A DNA stretch of 64,000 nucleotides. It comes from Ostreococcus lucimarinus CCE9901 (lineage: Eukaryota; Chlorophyta; Mamiellophyceae; Mamiellales; Bathycoccaceae). Location of the stretch: assembly GCF_000092065.1 (NCBI RefSeq), contig NC_009360.1:434001-498000 (forward strand), in the 5' to 3' direction. The first letter of the stretch is position 1, and each line of letters opens with the position of its first letter. Positions 18,662-28,849 of the stretch are shown here, piece by piece. Below the pieces are notes generated by a model. The model was given only the letters and a program-made list of their open reading frames with translations, made no database searches and was not told the origin of the DNA. The translations under genes and the position numbers were made by a program.

Positions 18662-19506
18662 TTACTCGCCGTCGCCGCCGTCGCCGTCGCCGCGACCGCG
18701 TCCTCTACCTCCGCGACCTCCGCGACCGCGACCGCGACCCCGACCGCGACCACCATACGGCGAGTACGGCATCATCATCATCATCATCGGCCCGCGTCCA
18801 CCGAATCTACCGCGTCCTCGCCCACCGCGTCCGCCGCGACCTCCGGCTTTCATACCGGGCACGTTGGTCCGCTTCGCCGAAACCTTGATCTTTCGCCCAC
18901 GAATTTCAGTGCCGTCCAGCAAGATGGCGTTATGCACCGCGTCGGGTTCGAGAAACTCCACGTACGCGAAACCCTTGGGGTTATCAAACTTGTCGTGTAA
19001 GATTGTGACGCGATTCACCGTCCCCGCGCTCGCGAACGCGTTCGCCAAATCCTCCGGCGTCGACGCGTAATCAACCTGTCCGACGTACACCGACCGCGCA
19101 TCCGCCTCTTGCTTTTTCGCCGCCTCCTCTTCGGGATTCTTCCCAGCCTCTTCCGCCGCCATGGCGTCGTCAACCTTTTCGTGTTCGCCCTTCAGCTTCT
19201 CCGCCTCGTCCTCCATCTCTTTGAGTCTTCGCTGCATGGCGGCGATTTCGGGGTCTTCATCGCCCCCGGCGCCCTGTTCGCGACGTTAAGCGATGGCGCG
19301 CGTCGGCGTCAGTCGGTCGTTCGTTTTGCGCCGCGCGGAGCGCGTCGCACGCCGCGCGCGCGCGTGATTTCGACGCGGAATCGAGATCGAGCGAATGGTC
19401 GAATGCGAATCGCGATTCTCTCGCGCGCGTCCCGCGAGCGCGTCGCCGCGCCGTCGCGCACCTCGACGTCCATCTCATCGGCTTGTTTCTTCGACACGCG
19501 CGGCAT
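18662..19506 (-). CDS. nuclear poly(A)-binding protein (PABPN1-like)
   Basis: Spliced product of 218 residues. Exon 1 is 19462-19506 (MPRVSKKQADEMDVE); the intron is 19274-19461 (188 nt; donor GTGCGC, GACTGAC branch motif at 19308-19314 on the minus strand, acceptor AACAG); exon 2 is 18662-19273. The junction is in phase and yields GAGGDEDPEIAAMQRRLKEM, which matches the coiled-coil entry of PABPN1 (EDPELEAIKxRVxEM). One RRM follows with RNP2 SVYVGQVDY and RNP1 KGFAYVEF, then an RGG-rich tail. PABPN1 binds growing poly(A) tails in the nucleus and stimulates poly(A) polymerase. The usual alanine-rich N-terminus is absent. Confidence 0.88.
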
Positions 19507-19686
19507 GTTGACTCGTCAAACCGAGGCGCGGCGTCTCAAAGTGTGGTGGGTACGAATCAATCGAATTGCATCGTCGGCGCGTTAGAGCGTTTGCGCTCGC
19601 GAAGGAAGGCGAGAAAACTGATGAAACGTACCCATTACGTTGGAACTTACGGTAAACGATATTACAAAAATGCGATTGATACTGCG

Positions 19687-22600
19687 CTACACGAGACGCC
19701 GGAACGCGAATTTCAGACTGGTGGCGCACGTCGAGGACGTCTTCGTCAACCGGATTTGGAAAAACATGTCCATGTTGGCTGTTCTCCCCGTTCGAATTGT
19801 TCGTAGCTCGAAAAAGTTGCCGCTGCTCGCGTGACCAGCTTGATGGAGACGAACAACGTTTGCGCTATTGTCGTTTGTTTGTCCGTCGTACCAGGAGATG
19901 ATGCCGGTCGCAAGTTCGGACCAGAGCCCGCCGCCGCACGAGTCGTTTGTGGTCGTGGGCAGAATTTGTACAACAAAGCTCCCGCCAGAATCGTCCGCCA
20001 TGTCCAAAGCGTGATTGAAACCCCAGATATTTTGCCAGGACGTGGTAAGTGTGAGATCTACCTCGAGCAGTTTCACTCTGTCGACGGCTGTTCCGATAAT
20101 GTTTGCCGGAATATGCATGCTCGACGACGCCTGCGCGGGAAACACGCGACGGAACCAGATGTGAAACGTCTGCCGTGAGTCAAGATCTTCGTTCGTGAGG
20201 AGCTGCAATCTGAGGTTCGTGCCAGCTGTGCGCCACGATCGCTTCGTTCGAAGCTTTATATACTTGTTATTTTGGCCGTGGCCCGATGCATGTAGTTGGA
20301 TCTCGTTGGCGTCATCCGAGTTCGTTCCAGAACCGTACCAAGACATCAAACCGACGTAAGACACGTGCCACAAATTTCCGCCGTTCCCGTGAGTGGATAC
20401 GTGCGCGATCTGAACGAAATAAGAGCCCGTGGACAGATGATCACCGTGTATACCCGTGTCCACCCACTCGTTGGGGACGGTTGATACGCTGACCGGAAAA
20501 TGCGACAAATCGTCCATTTCGTTCTTCGGAGGAATGCCGCCGCTTGGATGTGTCCTCTGAGGATTGGGCATAACGCGGCGGAACTTAAAAATGTACTGAG
20601 CGATATTTTTTGTCGTCCCTCCATCCACCTTCGCTTGTAATCGCAAAAGACCTTGGTCTGATCTCAAACTTTCGAGCGTTCGAAGACGGACTCGTTGACC
20701 ATTTGACGCGTGTCCGGATGCGTGAAGCTCTATTTCACTCACTTGATTGCCGTTCGTATTTTGAGCGTACCAACTCATCAAACCCGTATAAAATTCGATC
20801 CAGTTGCCACCGCCATTCGAGTGTGTGTTGACGTTGTAAATCTCTACGACATATGAACCATGTACGAGGTCGATACCGATCACGCCGGTATCGACCCAAT
20901 CATTCTTCAAGTGGAACGTCGCCGTACGAGAGAAGATGTCGCCAACGGGATCTTTCCGGTCGCTGTTGAGTCCAGAAAATGATAACTTAAACTCTTGCAC
21001 CAAGCTCTGAGAGGCCGATGGAACAGAAATCGGCTCCGGCGTTGTGAACTGGCACGCTGGACTGCACGACGGCTTGGTTGTACTTTGAGGCGCTGAGCAG
21101 GCGTGGAAGAGCTCTTTCTCGAGAAAGTACCCGTCGCTGCTATATGCCTCGCCGATAAGTGGTTCAAAGTCGAAGAGAGTTATCACTGGATCCATCCCTA
21201 GGGGCGGCTCATTTTCAGTCGGAAGCGGTTTGAGAACGACCGTGGCTCCGACGACCGTCTTCGGGATCTGCACGTACGCGCCTGCGCCCAGTGCGCTGCG
21301 TTGACACTGATTCTTCGTGTTTGACGCGTAATCCCAGTTTGTCCACATCGCGGTAAGCGATTCGGGCCCTGCGTGACAAGTTGCGCCTGATTGTTCGATC
21401 TGGAAAAACGCGTCGAAACCAGTGTAGACGTCTTGTTGCGCTGCAATTTCAGGCCCCGCGCAAACGACACCAGCGCAAAGTGCCACCCACGCATGGTCAA
21501 GTGACGCCACAGCGCCGACTTGCAAGCCAGCAATACCTCGCGCATCAAGAGAGCTGGTTGACGACACCCGAGGCTCGCCGAATCTGACAAAATTCTGCCC
21601 TTGTCCGGCCCCGAACGAAACCGTGATTGGAAATTCAACGTCCACTTGGAAATCGTAAGTTCCTGCGACTTCGGCTCGAAAGTAGTAGGGAAGACGAAAG
21701 TCTGCTTCGTAGTCCATGGCGATGAACAAACCAGGAGCGATTGCAGTAACTTTAGTTCCAGTGAGAGCGTCGTCACGCTCGAAAAACTCGCTAAGTAGTT
21801 CTCCTTCACGAAACGAAAGCTGGGCTACCTCGATGCCGAGGGAGAAACTGTACTTGAGCGTGGTCGAAGCTTGGATTCTCACATCCTTCATGTCGTTTAA
21901 CGCCGCGATGAGATCGGTGCGGAAATCGTTGAAAACTTCTTCAAACGTATCGCCACCCAGCGCAGCCTCGCCGCGCGCTCGCGCGGATGCCACACCCAGT
22001 TGGCTCGTCATCTTTGATTTGAATCCGTCGCCAGAGTTGAAAATATCGTGCAGAACGATGAGCTCTTCATAGAAGACGCGTTCCTTCGAAGATAAATCTT
22101 GCTTGAGCTCGGTCAAAAGGGCGTGCTGATCGTCGCTGAGAAGTTTTCTTCCAGTAATTTGCTCACCAAAATTTTCAATCTGCTGAACGACTCCCTTGAC
22201 ACCGGAGGCTTCGTATACGGCGTCGAACATAGCATCAAACATTCCCAAGAACGCTTGAATCACCTTCACAGCGACGCTAGGCGGGATGTCAAACTTGTCG
22301 AGCGTTTGACACAGCGCAATCGTGAATTTGGGGGTACGGATATTCAAATTGTTCGGCGAGTACGGATTATCGGACGCGAACTTGTCCGGCCACGGCATGG
22401 GAGGGGATGGACTTTCAACGTCCGACCAAAGTTGTGTCGGAATCTCGTGACAAAATCCAAACACACGTCCGAGCGCGGCGGTGTCAGAATGTATTTCCTC
22501 AACTCTCGAGTTTTCGATGAGCTCCTCGCCGGCAAACGCTCTGCGTAAGTTTTCTCGAAGATGCGCGAGGAACGCGGCCCGGTCAGCGCCGTCTTTTCCC

Positions 22601-23361
22601 CGCGCAGAGCCGAGAGTGGCGGCTGAAGATCCACCCATGACGTCGTCGAGAGCCCCTTGAATCATGCTCAAGAGTGAGTCTGCGCTCAGGTTCAACCAAG
22701 GATCCCACACCATCCCGAGCAGCCCCTTCAGTTTGTCCGGCAAGCCTCGGGCGATGTCCGGCAGCGCGAGCACCGCGTCGACGACGTCATCGAGCGCGTC
22801 GCAAACCTTGGAGTTCGAACCGATCAACTCGCACGCCGCCGTCTTCACCGTTTCGATCGACGCCGTCGGGCTCGACAGCGCGTCGACGACCCCCTTCACG
22901 CCGCAGTACGAATATCCATCGATCGCCGGCAGGTTGATGGGCACGTCAATATTCGCGTTCGGCATATCCACGTTCACCGAGTTTCCTCCGACACTCACGC
23001 ACTTCTTCATCACGCACTTCTTCACCTTCGGCAGTTGCACTCTAACCTGCGAGCCGTACACGTCGTGCAGCGACGTCTTGAACATCACCTCCGACTCCGG
23101 GCACGAGATCGCCGGCAGGTTGAACGCGCCCAGCGTCGCCGCGTCCGCGCGCGCGCGCGTCGCCGGCGCCGTCGCGAGGAACAGCGGCGAGAGGTCACCG
23201 CGTCCGCCGCGCGCGAGGCATCCGACGAGGCATCCCGCGGCGAAGGCGAGCGCGACGCCGCGCGTGACGCGTCGACCGGCGCCGCGCGCGAGGAGGGCGT
23301 CGGACGCGTCGTCGATTTCCGCGTCGTCGCCGACGGGCGCGGCGCCGTACGACGCGCGCAT
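19687..23361 (-). CDS. large membrane-anchored protein with triplicated C-terminal module
   Basis: 1,224 residues, single exon; family not recognised. A signal-anchor helix (GVALAFAAGCLVGCLA) lies near residues 35-50. The next 750 residues have many paired cysteines and LPAI-type strands and look extracellular or lumenal. The C-terminal third holds three copies of a module of about 110 residues (starting near 819, 962 and 1106), each with W-x-D-T-G, G-S-Y-x-V-x-I, G-L-M-S-W-Y, x-L-H-A-S-G-H and L-R-T followed by a hydrophobic strand and F-R-R-V. The third is the most diverged (GIISWYDGQTND, RLHQAGHAS). The beta-rich look suggests a carbohydrate- or surface-binding module. It lies head to head with glyoxalase II, with overlapping candidate start codons. 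Confidence 0.75.
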   Translation of the reverse strand: MRASYGAAPVGDDAEIDDASDALLARGAGRRVTRGVALAFAAGCLVGCLARGGRGDLSPLFLATAPATRARADAATLGAFNLPAISCPESEVMFKTSLHDVYGSQVRVQLPKVKKCVMKKCVSVGGNSVNVDMPNANIDVPINLPAIDGYSYCGVKGVVDALSSPTASIETVKTAACELIGSNSKVCDALDDVVDAVLALPDIARGLPDKLKGLLGMVWDPWLNLSADSLLSMIQGALDDVMGGSSAATLGSARGKDGADRAAFLAHLRENLRRAFAGEELIENSRVEEIHSDTAALGRVFGFCHEIPTQLWSDVESPSPPMPWPDKFASDNPYSPNNLNIRTPKFTIALCQTLDKFDIPPSVAVKVIQAFLGMFDAMFDAVYEASGVKGVVQQIENFGEQITGRKLLSDDQHALLTELKQDLSSKERVFYEELIVLHDIFNSGDGFKSKMTSQLGVASARARGEAALGGDTFEEVFNDFRTDLIAALNDMKDVRIQASTTLKYSFSLGIEVAQLSFREGELLSEFFERDDALTGTKVTAIAPGLFIAMDYEADFRLPYYFRAEVAGTYDFQVDVEFPITVSFGAGQGQNFVRFGEPRVSSTSSLDARGIAGLQVGAVASLDHAWVALCAGVVCAGPEIAAQQDVYTGFDAFFQIEQSGATCHAGPESLTAMWTNWDYASNTKNQCQRSALGAGAYVQIPKTVVGATVVLKPLPTENEPPLGMDPVITLFDFEPLIGEAYSSDGYFLEKELFHACSAPQSTTKPSCSPACQFTTPEPISVPSASQSLVQEFKLSFSGLNSDRKDPVGDIFSRTATFHLKNDWVDTGVIGIDLVHGSYVVEIYNVNTHSNGGGNWIEFYTGLMSWYAQNTNGNQVSEIELHASGHASNGQRVRLRTLESLRSDQGLLRLQAKVDGGTTKNIAQYIFKFRRVMPNPQRTHPSGGIPPKNEMDDLSHFPVSVSTVPNEWVDTGIHGDHLSTGSYFVQIAHVSTHGNGGNLWHVSYVGLMSWYGSGTNSDDANEIQLHASGHGQNNKYIKLRTKRSWRTAGTNLRLQLLTNEDLDSRQTFHIWFRRVFPAQASSSMHIPANIIGTAVDRVKLLEVDLTLTTSWQNIWGFNHALDMADDSGGSFVVQILPTTTNDSCGGGLWSELATGIISWYDGQTNDNSANVVRLHQAGHASSGNFFELRTIRTGRTANMDMFFQIRLTKTSSTCATSLKFAFRRLV

Positions 23362-23410
23362 GGACGCGCGCGATTATGCCACGCACGCGCGCCACGCATG
23401 CGCGCCACTC

Positions 23411-24280
23411 ATGCGCGCGGCGCGACGCCTGCCCGCCCGCGCCCGCGTCGCGACCGCGTCGGCGTCGGCGTCAACGTCGTCGACGCCGCGCGCGCGCCGC
23501 GCGATGGACGTCCTGCAGTTCCCCGCGCTCGGCGACAATTACGGATTCGCGGTGCGGTGTCGGAAAACGAAAACCGTCGCGCTCGTCGACGCGCCGGACG
23601 AGGGCGCGATCGCGCGCGCGCTGTCGAGCGCGGGATGGGAATCGCCGTCGATGATTCTGAACACGCATCATCACCGGGACCACGTCGGGGCGAACGGGGG
23701 GGTGCGGGCGCGGTTTCCGGACGCGCGCGTCGTCGTCGTGGCGCCGCGCCGCGAGGCGGAGAAAATCGGAGACGTCGACGTCGCGGTGGAGGAGGGGGAC
23801 GTGGTGGAGATCGGTGACGTCAGGGCGACGGTGCGAGAGACGCCGGGACACACGCTGGGACACGTGGTGTATCACTTTGAGGAGGAGAAGAAGGTCTTCG
23901 TGGGGGACACGATGTTCGCGCTGGGATGCGGGAGGTTGTTCGAGGGGACGCCGGCGATGATGTGGGCGTCGATGCAGAAGCTATTGGCGATGTCGGACGA
24001 TACGCAGGTTTACTGCGCACACGAATACACGCAGAGCAACGCGAAGTTTGCGCTGAGCGTCGATCCGACGAACGAAGCGCTGCGCGCTCGCGCTCGGGAA
24101 ATCGACGCGCTCCGGGCGAAAGGGGAGCCGACGGTACCGACGACGATTGGATTGGAGCGTCTGACGAATCCGTTTTGCCGACCGGATAGCGCCGGCGTGC
24201 AAAACGGTGTGAACATGCTAGGCTCGAGCGATCTCGCCGCCGTGTTCGGGGCGGTGCGTAGCGCAAAGGACAACTTCTGA
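23411..24280 (+). CDS. glyoxalase II (hydroxyacylglutathione hydrolase), organellar
   Basis: 289 residues from the ATG at 23411; the core begins at MDVLQFPALGDNYGF (23504). Metallo-beta-lactamase fold with the signature THHHRDHVG, metal-binding ETPGHTLGHVVYH, GDTMFALGCGRLFEG and a late VYCAHEYTQSN (glyoxalase II substrate/metal site). It hydrolyses S-lactoylglutathione to lactate in methylglyoxal detoxification. The Arg/Ala/Ser-rich leader of about 31 residues suggests mitochondrial or plastid import. Another in-frame ATG at 23360 overlaps the start codon of the opposite gene and is less likely. The stop lies only 23 bp from the stop of RPAP1. Confidence 0.88.
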   Translation: MRAARRLPARARVATASASASTSSTPRARRAMDVLQFPALGDNYGFAVRCRKTKTVALVDAPDEGAIARALSSAGWESPSMILNTHHHRDHVGANGGVRARFPDARVVVVAPRREAEKIGDVDVAVEEGDVVEIGDVRATVRETPGHTLGHVVYHFEEEKKVFVGDTMFALGCGRLFEGTPAMMWASMQKLLAMSDDTQVYCAHEYTQSNAKFALSVDPTNEALRARAREIDALRAKGEPTVPTTIGLERLTNPFCRPDSAGVQNGVNMLGSSDLAAVFGAVRSAKDNF

Positions 24281-24303
24281 TTACGAATCTCGAGTACATT
24301 TCT

Positions 24304-27300
24304 CTATTTGTAAAACGCGCTTTGTTCCTGAATTTGCGCCGACGACGACAACTTTTTCGAGAGCTCCGAAATCGCGTCAGGTTGTAAAAGCCCTGCCTGG
24401 ACGAGCGCGTGTTCGACTTGCGCGATGAGCGGCGCATCTTGGCCGCACACGTCAAGCAACAGCGTTCTTCGCGGCGGGATATCAATATCTTGACCGCGTT
24501 TGCCGTACACGAAGCCGTTACCGAACGGCGTTTTGTGCGCACCGACGGACGCACACGCAAACGAAGGACGACGTTTAATCGTCAGCGGCGTGTGAATCAA
24601 GGCTCTGAGGACGACGGACGTGTTGGGTCGGTGCAAGATTCGACGCAACGTCGACACTGCAGTCTCAGCGCCGGCTCCGGGTGACAGAATGACGTGTGCA
24701 AGCGCATGAATCGCCAAAGCAGCTGTAATTGGTGGTGACTCCCGTCCTGGCGTGGGATAGTCGTCCCCGGCCCAACCGCTGAGCGCTTTGTCGAGGGCGC
24801 CCGATTCGATGCTCTTGATGTAAATTTCGCGCATCGTCGGATCCGGTTCACCGCCGGGAGGAAAGAATACGTACGCCGCCGCCGGCGGTACCATGGCTTT
24901 CGCGCTCGGTAAAAGATGAAGCGCGACACCATCGCTAAGCGCAATCCATGCCGCGGCGCGAGCCTTTGGGGAGACGCGCACTCGGAGCCACATTGCAACG
25001 TGTCTCGCAAAGAGCGCGTCGCCGAAGCTTTCGCTGGCGAACGCATTTACCATAGCCGCAGCGGCAGCCGCATCTCCGGTACCTTGAGCTTGTTGAAGAG
25101 GGTCGTTCAGTCCGCCTTCGCCAGCTGAGAATGATCCCAGATCCATGCTGTACCCTCGAACGCCTTGATGATACGCCTGAATGTAATTCTTTACCATGCG
25201 ACGCCAATACAAATCGGTGAGAAGGCCGAGCGGCGCGGACACCGCGGGGTCTCTCCAAACGTTCGGTCCCATCGTATAAATCGCACCGATAGCGCTCATC
25301 TTCAACGCAGGGCGTATTGCGCGAACTCGCGGTACCTTTCCAAGTTCCATTCCCATTAAGAGCGACAAGGTGCACGCGATACCTGCCGTTCCCCAGCCTT
25401 GAATCGTCGTTCGTGGCGAACACGGCGCCAAGTACCACAGCGGGTGTCCCGGAAGCAAAGAACCCACGGCGACGCACGGACCAGGCGTTGATATCGACTT
25501 CGCCTCTGACGACGTCGTCAACTCCATAGCGAACCCTCCGAGCAACGCTTCCCTGACGATTTCGGCTGTAGGCACGAGGCTTACGGATGCTGCGACGAGG
25601 TTGACGCCTGTTTCACGAATCGCAAGCCTACCCCTTTCCTCCTCGTTCGAATCTTGTATCACGGACACGGCGTCGCCGAGAGCGTTCTTCGTCAGAGAAA
25701 GCAGCGGTTCAAGAACTCGCGTCGAGTAAATACCTGAACTGATGGCTTGGGATGCCGCGACACCAGCGCCCGGAGGTAACATGGAGATGAGACCCAACGT
25801 CGCATCCACCGTCGCCGCCGCGTCTTCTTGCAAATCACGCTTCATTCGTCGAGGTGGGCTTCCCAGAGGTGATCTTCCTATCGACGGCGCCGCATCACTT
25901 GTAAATGCTTTGTCTAAGATCTCCATAGCGATGATAAGCGCTCGCTGCAATGCCAACTTTGACGTCGCGACTATGGGATGCTCACCCATCCAAACAGTGG
26001 GATCGTCGTCTGAAGAAAAGTCGCCCGTGGGGAGTCCTCCATCGCTCACTCGCTGATCTATGGAGCCGCGCGATAAACGCGAAGGACAATCCATGCTCCC
26101 TCTTGCGGAAGCGAAGCTCGTTCTTGACGAAGAAACTCCACGACGCTTACCACCAAACTTGCGAATGATTTGCGACGCCAACGTCGTGACGGAGGACTGA
26201 TTCCAGACATCCGGAGAGACGATTGTGAGAAGTAAAATCGTTTGTAGCACTGATCCCCATGCCGATAACTCGATGTTTCTTTTACTAAATACGGATGTGC
26301 TGGAACATGCGTAAACGAGCGAATCCAAAGCCGACAGTGCAGCGCCGAGAATACCGTCGACGGACATTGCGCCGAAAGAGTCATTTGGCGAACCCAAAAC
26401 TCGTGATAACATCGGTTGAGCGTCGTTCGGGGAGCGAACAACGAGCGCGGCAAGGAATCTACCAGCGTTTACGACGGTATACAGTGCAAACGTGTCGTAG
26501 TCCCCGGAAGCGATCCAAGACTCTGCGCACTTGGCCGCCATCGTGGCGCAACGCCAAGACAATGTCTTGTCTGTGTCGATGATTTCAAGCTCAGCCGGCG
26601 GCCCGGCGTCTTCAGCAGCGCCTTCAAGTGGGAGTGACTTCGACAACGTCGTGAGTAGTGCGAAAATATCCATCGCGAGCGATTCTTCGGCGTCGTTGTT
26701 AGTCTCCATCCACGGCGCAATCAACGGGTGAATAGCATCAAACGCCGGGGTATCTAGTCCCCACGCCGAGATACCAGCCCATAATCGAAGCGTCTCACGC
26801 CAGAGCATCGCGGCGTATCCGCGAGGTCGCGGCCTTTGCTCGTTTTCCACGCCGATGCTAACACCACCGAACGTGACAGCCGCTTGGATCGCGCTCTTGA
26901 GCACGCCTTCCTTCACCAACTCCTTCGCCACGTCGGCATCAGTTTGTGAAATCAATCGTAGCACACAAACCGCATGCGCGATGCCGACAGTTGCTGGTTC
27001 CGTGGGAGAGCCACGGCTCCCACCGCCACACGAATCTTTCACTCGCGCGATCACAATTGAAACAAGACGCGGACACTTCGCCACCGCGTTGGCCGCAGCC
27101 TTGCTATGGCGCGTGAAAGCCTCGAGCAATTCGTGCGTGAACACCTCTGCCTGGGGAGTGCGCTCAACTTCGAGCAAATAACGAAGCCGTTGCAAGATTC
27201 CCATGCGTAACAACGCCGCGATCGGATCTGCGGCTTGTTCGGTCGCTTGTCTTCTTTCCATCATTTGTTTGTTCAGTCCTTCTTCGACTTGATCTGGTTC

Positions 27301-28752
27301 GTCCGCAAGCTCGACGGTGGAATCTTCAGCGAGTCGAATTTCCTCAACCGCATGCTCCCACGCAATTGGTTCAAATCCTGAACCGCCGCACGGCGCGTTT
27401 TCGGGCTCGGACCTCCATAGAGGTGATGTATAGGAAAGGTCACTCGGATCGCACGGCGCGCTGCTCTCCAGCATGTCGACGAGCCGAACCTCCAAACCAT
27501 CAACGCCGCCCACGCCGATGCCTCCGCACAGCGAACGAATCGCCGACAGAGCAGCCACCGTCGCTTGGGTTTGGGTGTCATCCAGCGCACGCCGAAGCAA
27601 CGTGATTACAGCGCAATCAACGGTGGCGTACACCCAAACACTGGCCCACGTCACGCCGTTCGGCAGACGAGGCGCGACGTCCGACTCGCCCATCGCGTCT
27701 TCGTCGGCGTCGTATGGCAATGGATCCACGGATTCGAAACTCCAGCGCCGCGCGAGCTTCAAAATCTTACCGATGATTTGTAAACCGATGGTACGTTGAC
27801 TCGCAACGCTACTTCGCGTGAGCGCGCACGCTTCTTGGAACGTGTAACCGATATCGCTACCCTCGCCCGCGCGCAACGGATCGCGCTCCGTTGGTAACGG
27901 CGCGGGCGCGGAACCCGTCGCGACGTCGACGGTCGCATCCAAAAGCGGCGACCCGTCGAGCGCGAAACGCACGTGCTCAACGCCAACTGTAGTTACTTTC
28001 TTCGTCCGAGCTGAGGCCTCGGTGGCAACATCGCTGCGATCCCGAGCGCGTTTCGGCGCCGGCGCTGTCGGCGCTGACGGCGACGCACCGACCCGTGCTT
28101 TATTCGCCCCACGATTCCGCAAAAACTCCAACGTCTTCGGATTCAGCCTCCCAGCCAATTCTTCTTGTGCCTCTTTCACCGCCGCCGGCGACATCGCCGC
28201 CAAGATGTGATCGTTCTCCTCCTGTATGCTCGCGTCCTCCTTCTCCGGGTCCACGCGCGGGAGCCTCACCGGCGCTTTTTCCGCCTCCCGCGCCTTCCCT
28301 TCGCCCGCATCGTCGCCATCACTCTTTCCTTTATCTCGCATCGCCGCCTTACGCGCCGCGTACCTCGACTTACGCCCGAAATTCGTCTCGCTTCGATGCT
28401 TCGCCTCTGGAAACCCAGTCGCCGCGCTCGCCGCGCGTCTCGCCGCCGTCGTCGCCGCGTCAATCCCGCCGCTCGCGCTCGTCTCGCGCTCGACGACGTC
28501 CCCCATGACATCCATCATCGTCGACCGCGCTCGCGGGGCGTCCTCGTCGTCGTCCGCGTCCTCGCGCGCGGTCGACGCGTCGTCGCCGCGTTCGACATCA
28601 TCCGTCGCAACCGTCTCGGGATTCCCTCGCGCGCCGTCCCCGACGCGCCGCACGCTCGCGCACGGCGCGTCGCGCGACTCGATGAACGCGCGTTCGAGCG
28701 CCTCGAGCTGTTCCTGCGTGTTCGCGCCGCGCACTCGGCGTAAATCCGCCAT
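24304..28752 (-). CDS. RNA polymerase II-associated protein 1 (RPAP1/MINIYO)
   Basis: 1,482 residues from MADLRRVRG (ATG 28750-28752). The frame is open to 29361 but that extension is antisense to the ZCCHC10-like gene. RPAP1 N-terminal motif: ENDHILAAMSPAAVKEAQEE then LAGRLNPKTLEFLRNRG. RPAP1 C-terminal signature: VEHVRFALDGSPL and YTFQEACALTRSSVASQRTI. The remainder is a long helical-repeat region ending with a hydrophilic tail. RPAP1, called MINIYO in plants, links Pol II assembly and nuclear import to transcription and the switch to differentiation. Length is typical for the plant protein. It is convergent with glyoxalase II and divergent from the ZCCHC10-like gene (97 bp). Confidence 0.88.
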   Translation of the reverse strand: MADLRRVRGANTQEQLEALERAFIESRDAPCASVRRVGDGARGNPETVATDDVERGDDASTAREDADDDEDAPRARSTMMDVMGDVVERETSASGGIDAATTAARRAASAATGFPEAKHRSETNFGRKSRYAARKAAMRDKGKSDGDDAGEGKAREAEKAPVRLPRVDPEKEDASIQEENDHILAAMSPAAVKEAQEELAGRLNPKTLEFLRNRGANKARVGASPSAPTAPAPKRARDRSDVATEASARTKKVTTVGVEHVRFALDGSPLLDATVDVATGSAPAPLPTERDPLRAGEGSDIGYTFQEACALTRSSVASQRTIGLQIIGKILKLARRWSFESVDPLPYDADEDAMGESDVAPRLPNGVTWASVWVYATVDCAVITLLRRALDDTQTQATVAALSAIRSLCGGIGVGGVDGLEVRLVDMLESSAPCDPSDLSYTSPLWRSEPENAPCGGSGFEPIAWEHAVEEIRLAEDSTVELADEPDQVEEGLNKQMMERRQATEQAADPIAALLRMGILQRLRYLLEVERTPQAEVFTHELLEAFTRHSKAAANAVAKCPRLVSIVIARVKDSCGGGSRGSPTEPATVGIAHAVCVLRLISQTDADVAKELVKEGVLKSAIQAAVTFGGVSIGVENEQRPRPRGYAAMLWRETLRLWAGISAWGLDTPAFDAIHPLIAPWMETNNDAEESLAMDIFALLTTLSKSLPLEGAAEDAGPPAELEIIDTDKTLSWRCATMAAKCAESWIASGDYDTFALYTVVNAGRFLAALVVRSPNDAQPMLSRVLGSPNDSFGAMSVDGILGAALSALDSLVYACSSTSVFSKRNIELSAWGSVLQTILLLTIVSPDVWNQSSVTTLASQIIRKFGGKRRGVSSSRTSFASARGSMDCPSRLSRGSIDQRVSDGGLPTGDFSSDDDPTVWMGEHPIVATSKLALQRALIIAMEILDKAFTSDAAPSIGRSPLGSPPRRMKRDLQEDAAATVDATLGLISMLPPGAGVAASQAISSGIYSTRVLEPLLSLTKNALGDAVSVIQDSNEEERGRLAIRETGVNLVAASVSLVPTAEIVREALLGGFAMELTTSSEAKSISTPGPCVAVGSLLPGHPLWYLAPCSPRTTIQGWGTAGIACTLSLLMGMELGKVPRVRAIRPALKMSAIGAIYTMGPNVWRDPAVSAPLGLLTDLYWRRMVKNYIQAYHQGVRGYSMDLGSFSAGEGGLNDPLQQAQGTGDAAAAAAMVNAFASESFGDALFARHVAMWLRVRVSPKARAAAWIALSDGVALHLLPSAKAMVPPAAAYVFFPPGGEPDPTMREIYIKSIESGALDKALSGWAGDDYPTPGRESPPITAALAIHALAHVILSPGAGAETAVSTLRRILHRPNTSVVLRALIHTPLTIKRRPSFACASVGAHKTPFGNGFVYGKRGQDIDIPPRRTLLLDVCGQDAPLIAQVEHALVQAGLLQPDAISELSKKLSSSAQIQEQSAFYK

Positions 28753-28849
28753 GCGGCCGACGCGTCGGTCGCACTGCGCGACGCGAAGTGACGCGAAGCG
28801 ACGCCTCGACGTCGTCGCTCGTCGACGACGCGCGGCGCGGCGCGGCGCG

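Noticed and set aside
20025-20033. Third exact evening-element match
   Set aside because: Lies within the coding sequence of the 1,224-residue protein, so no regulatory role is supported; it serves as a caution for the other two.
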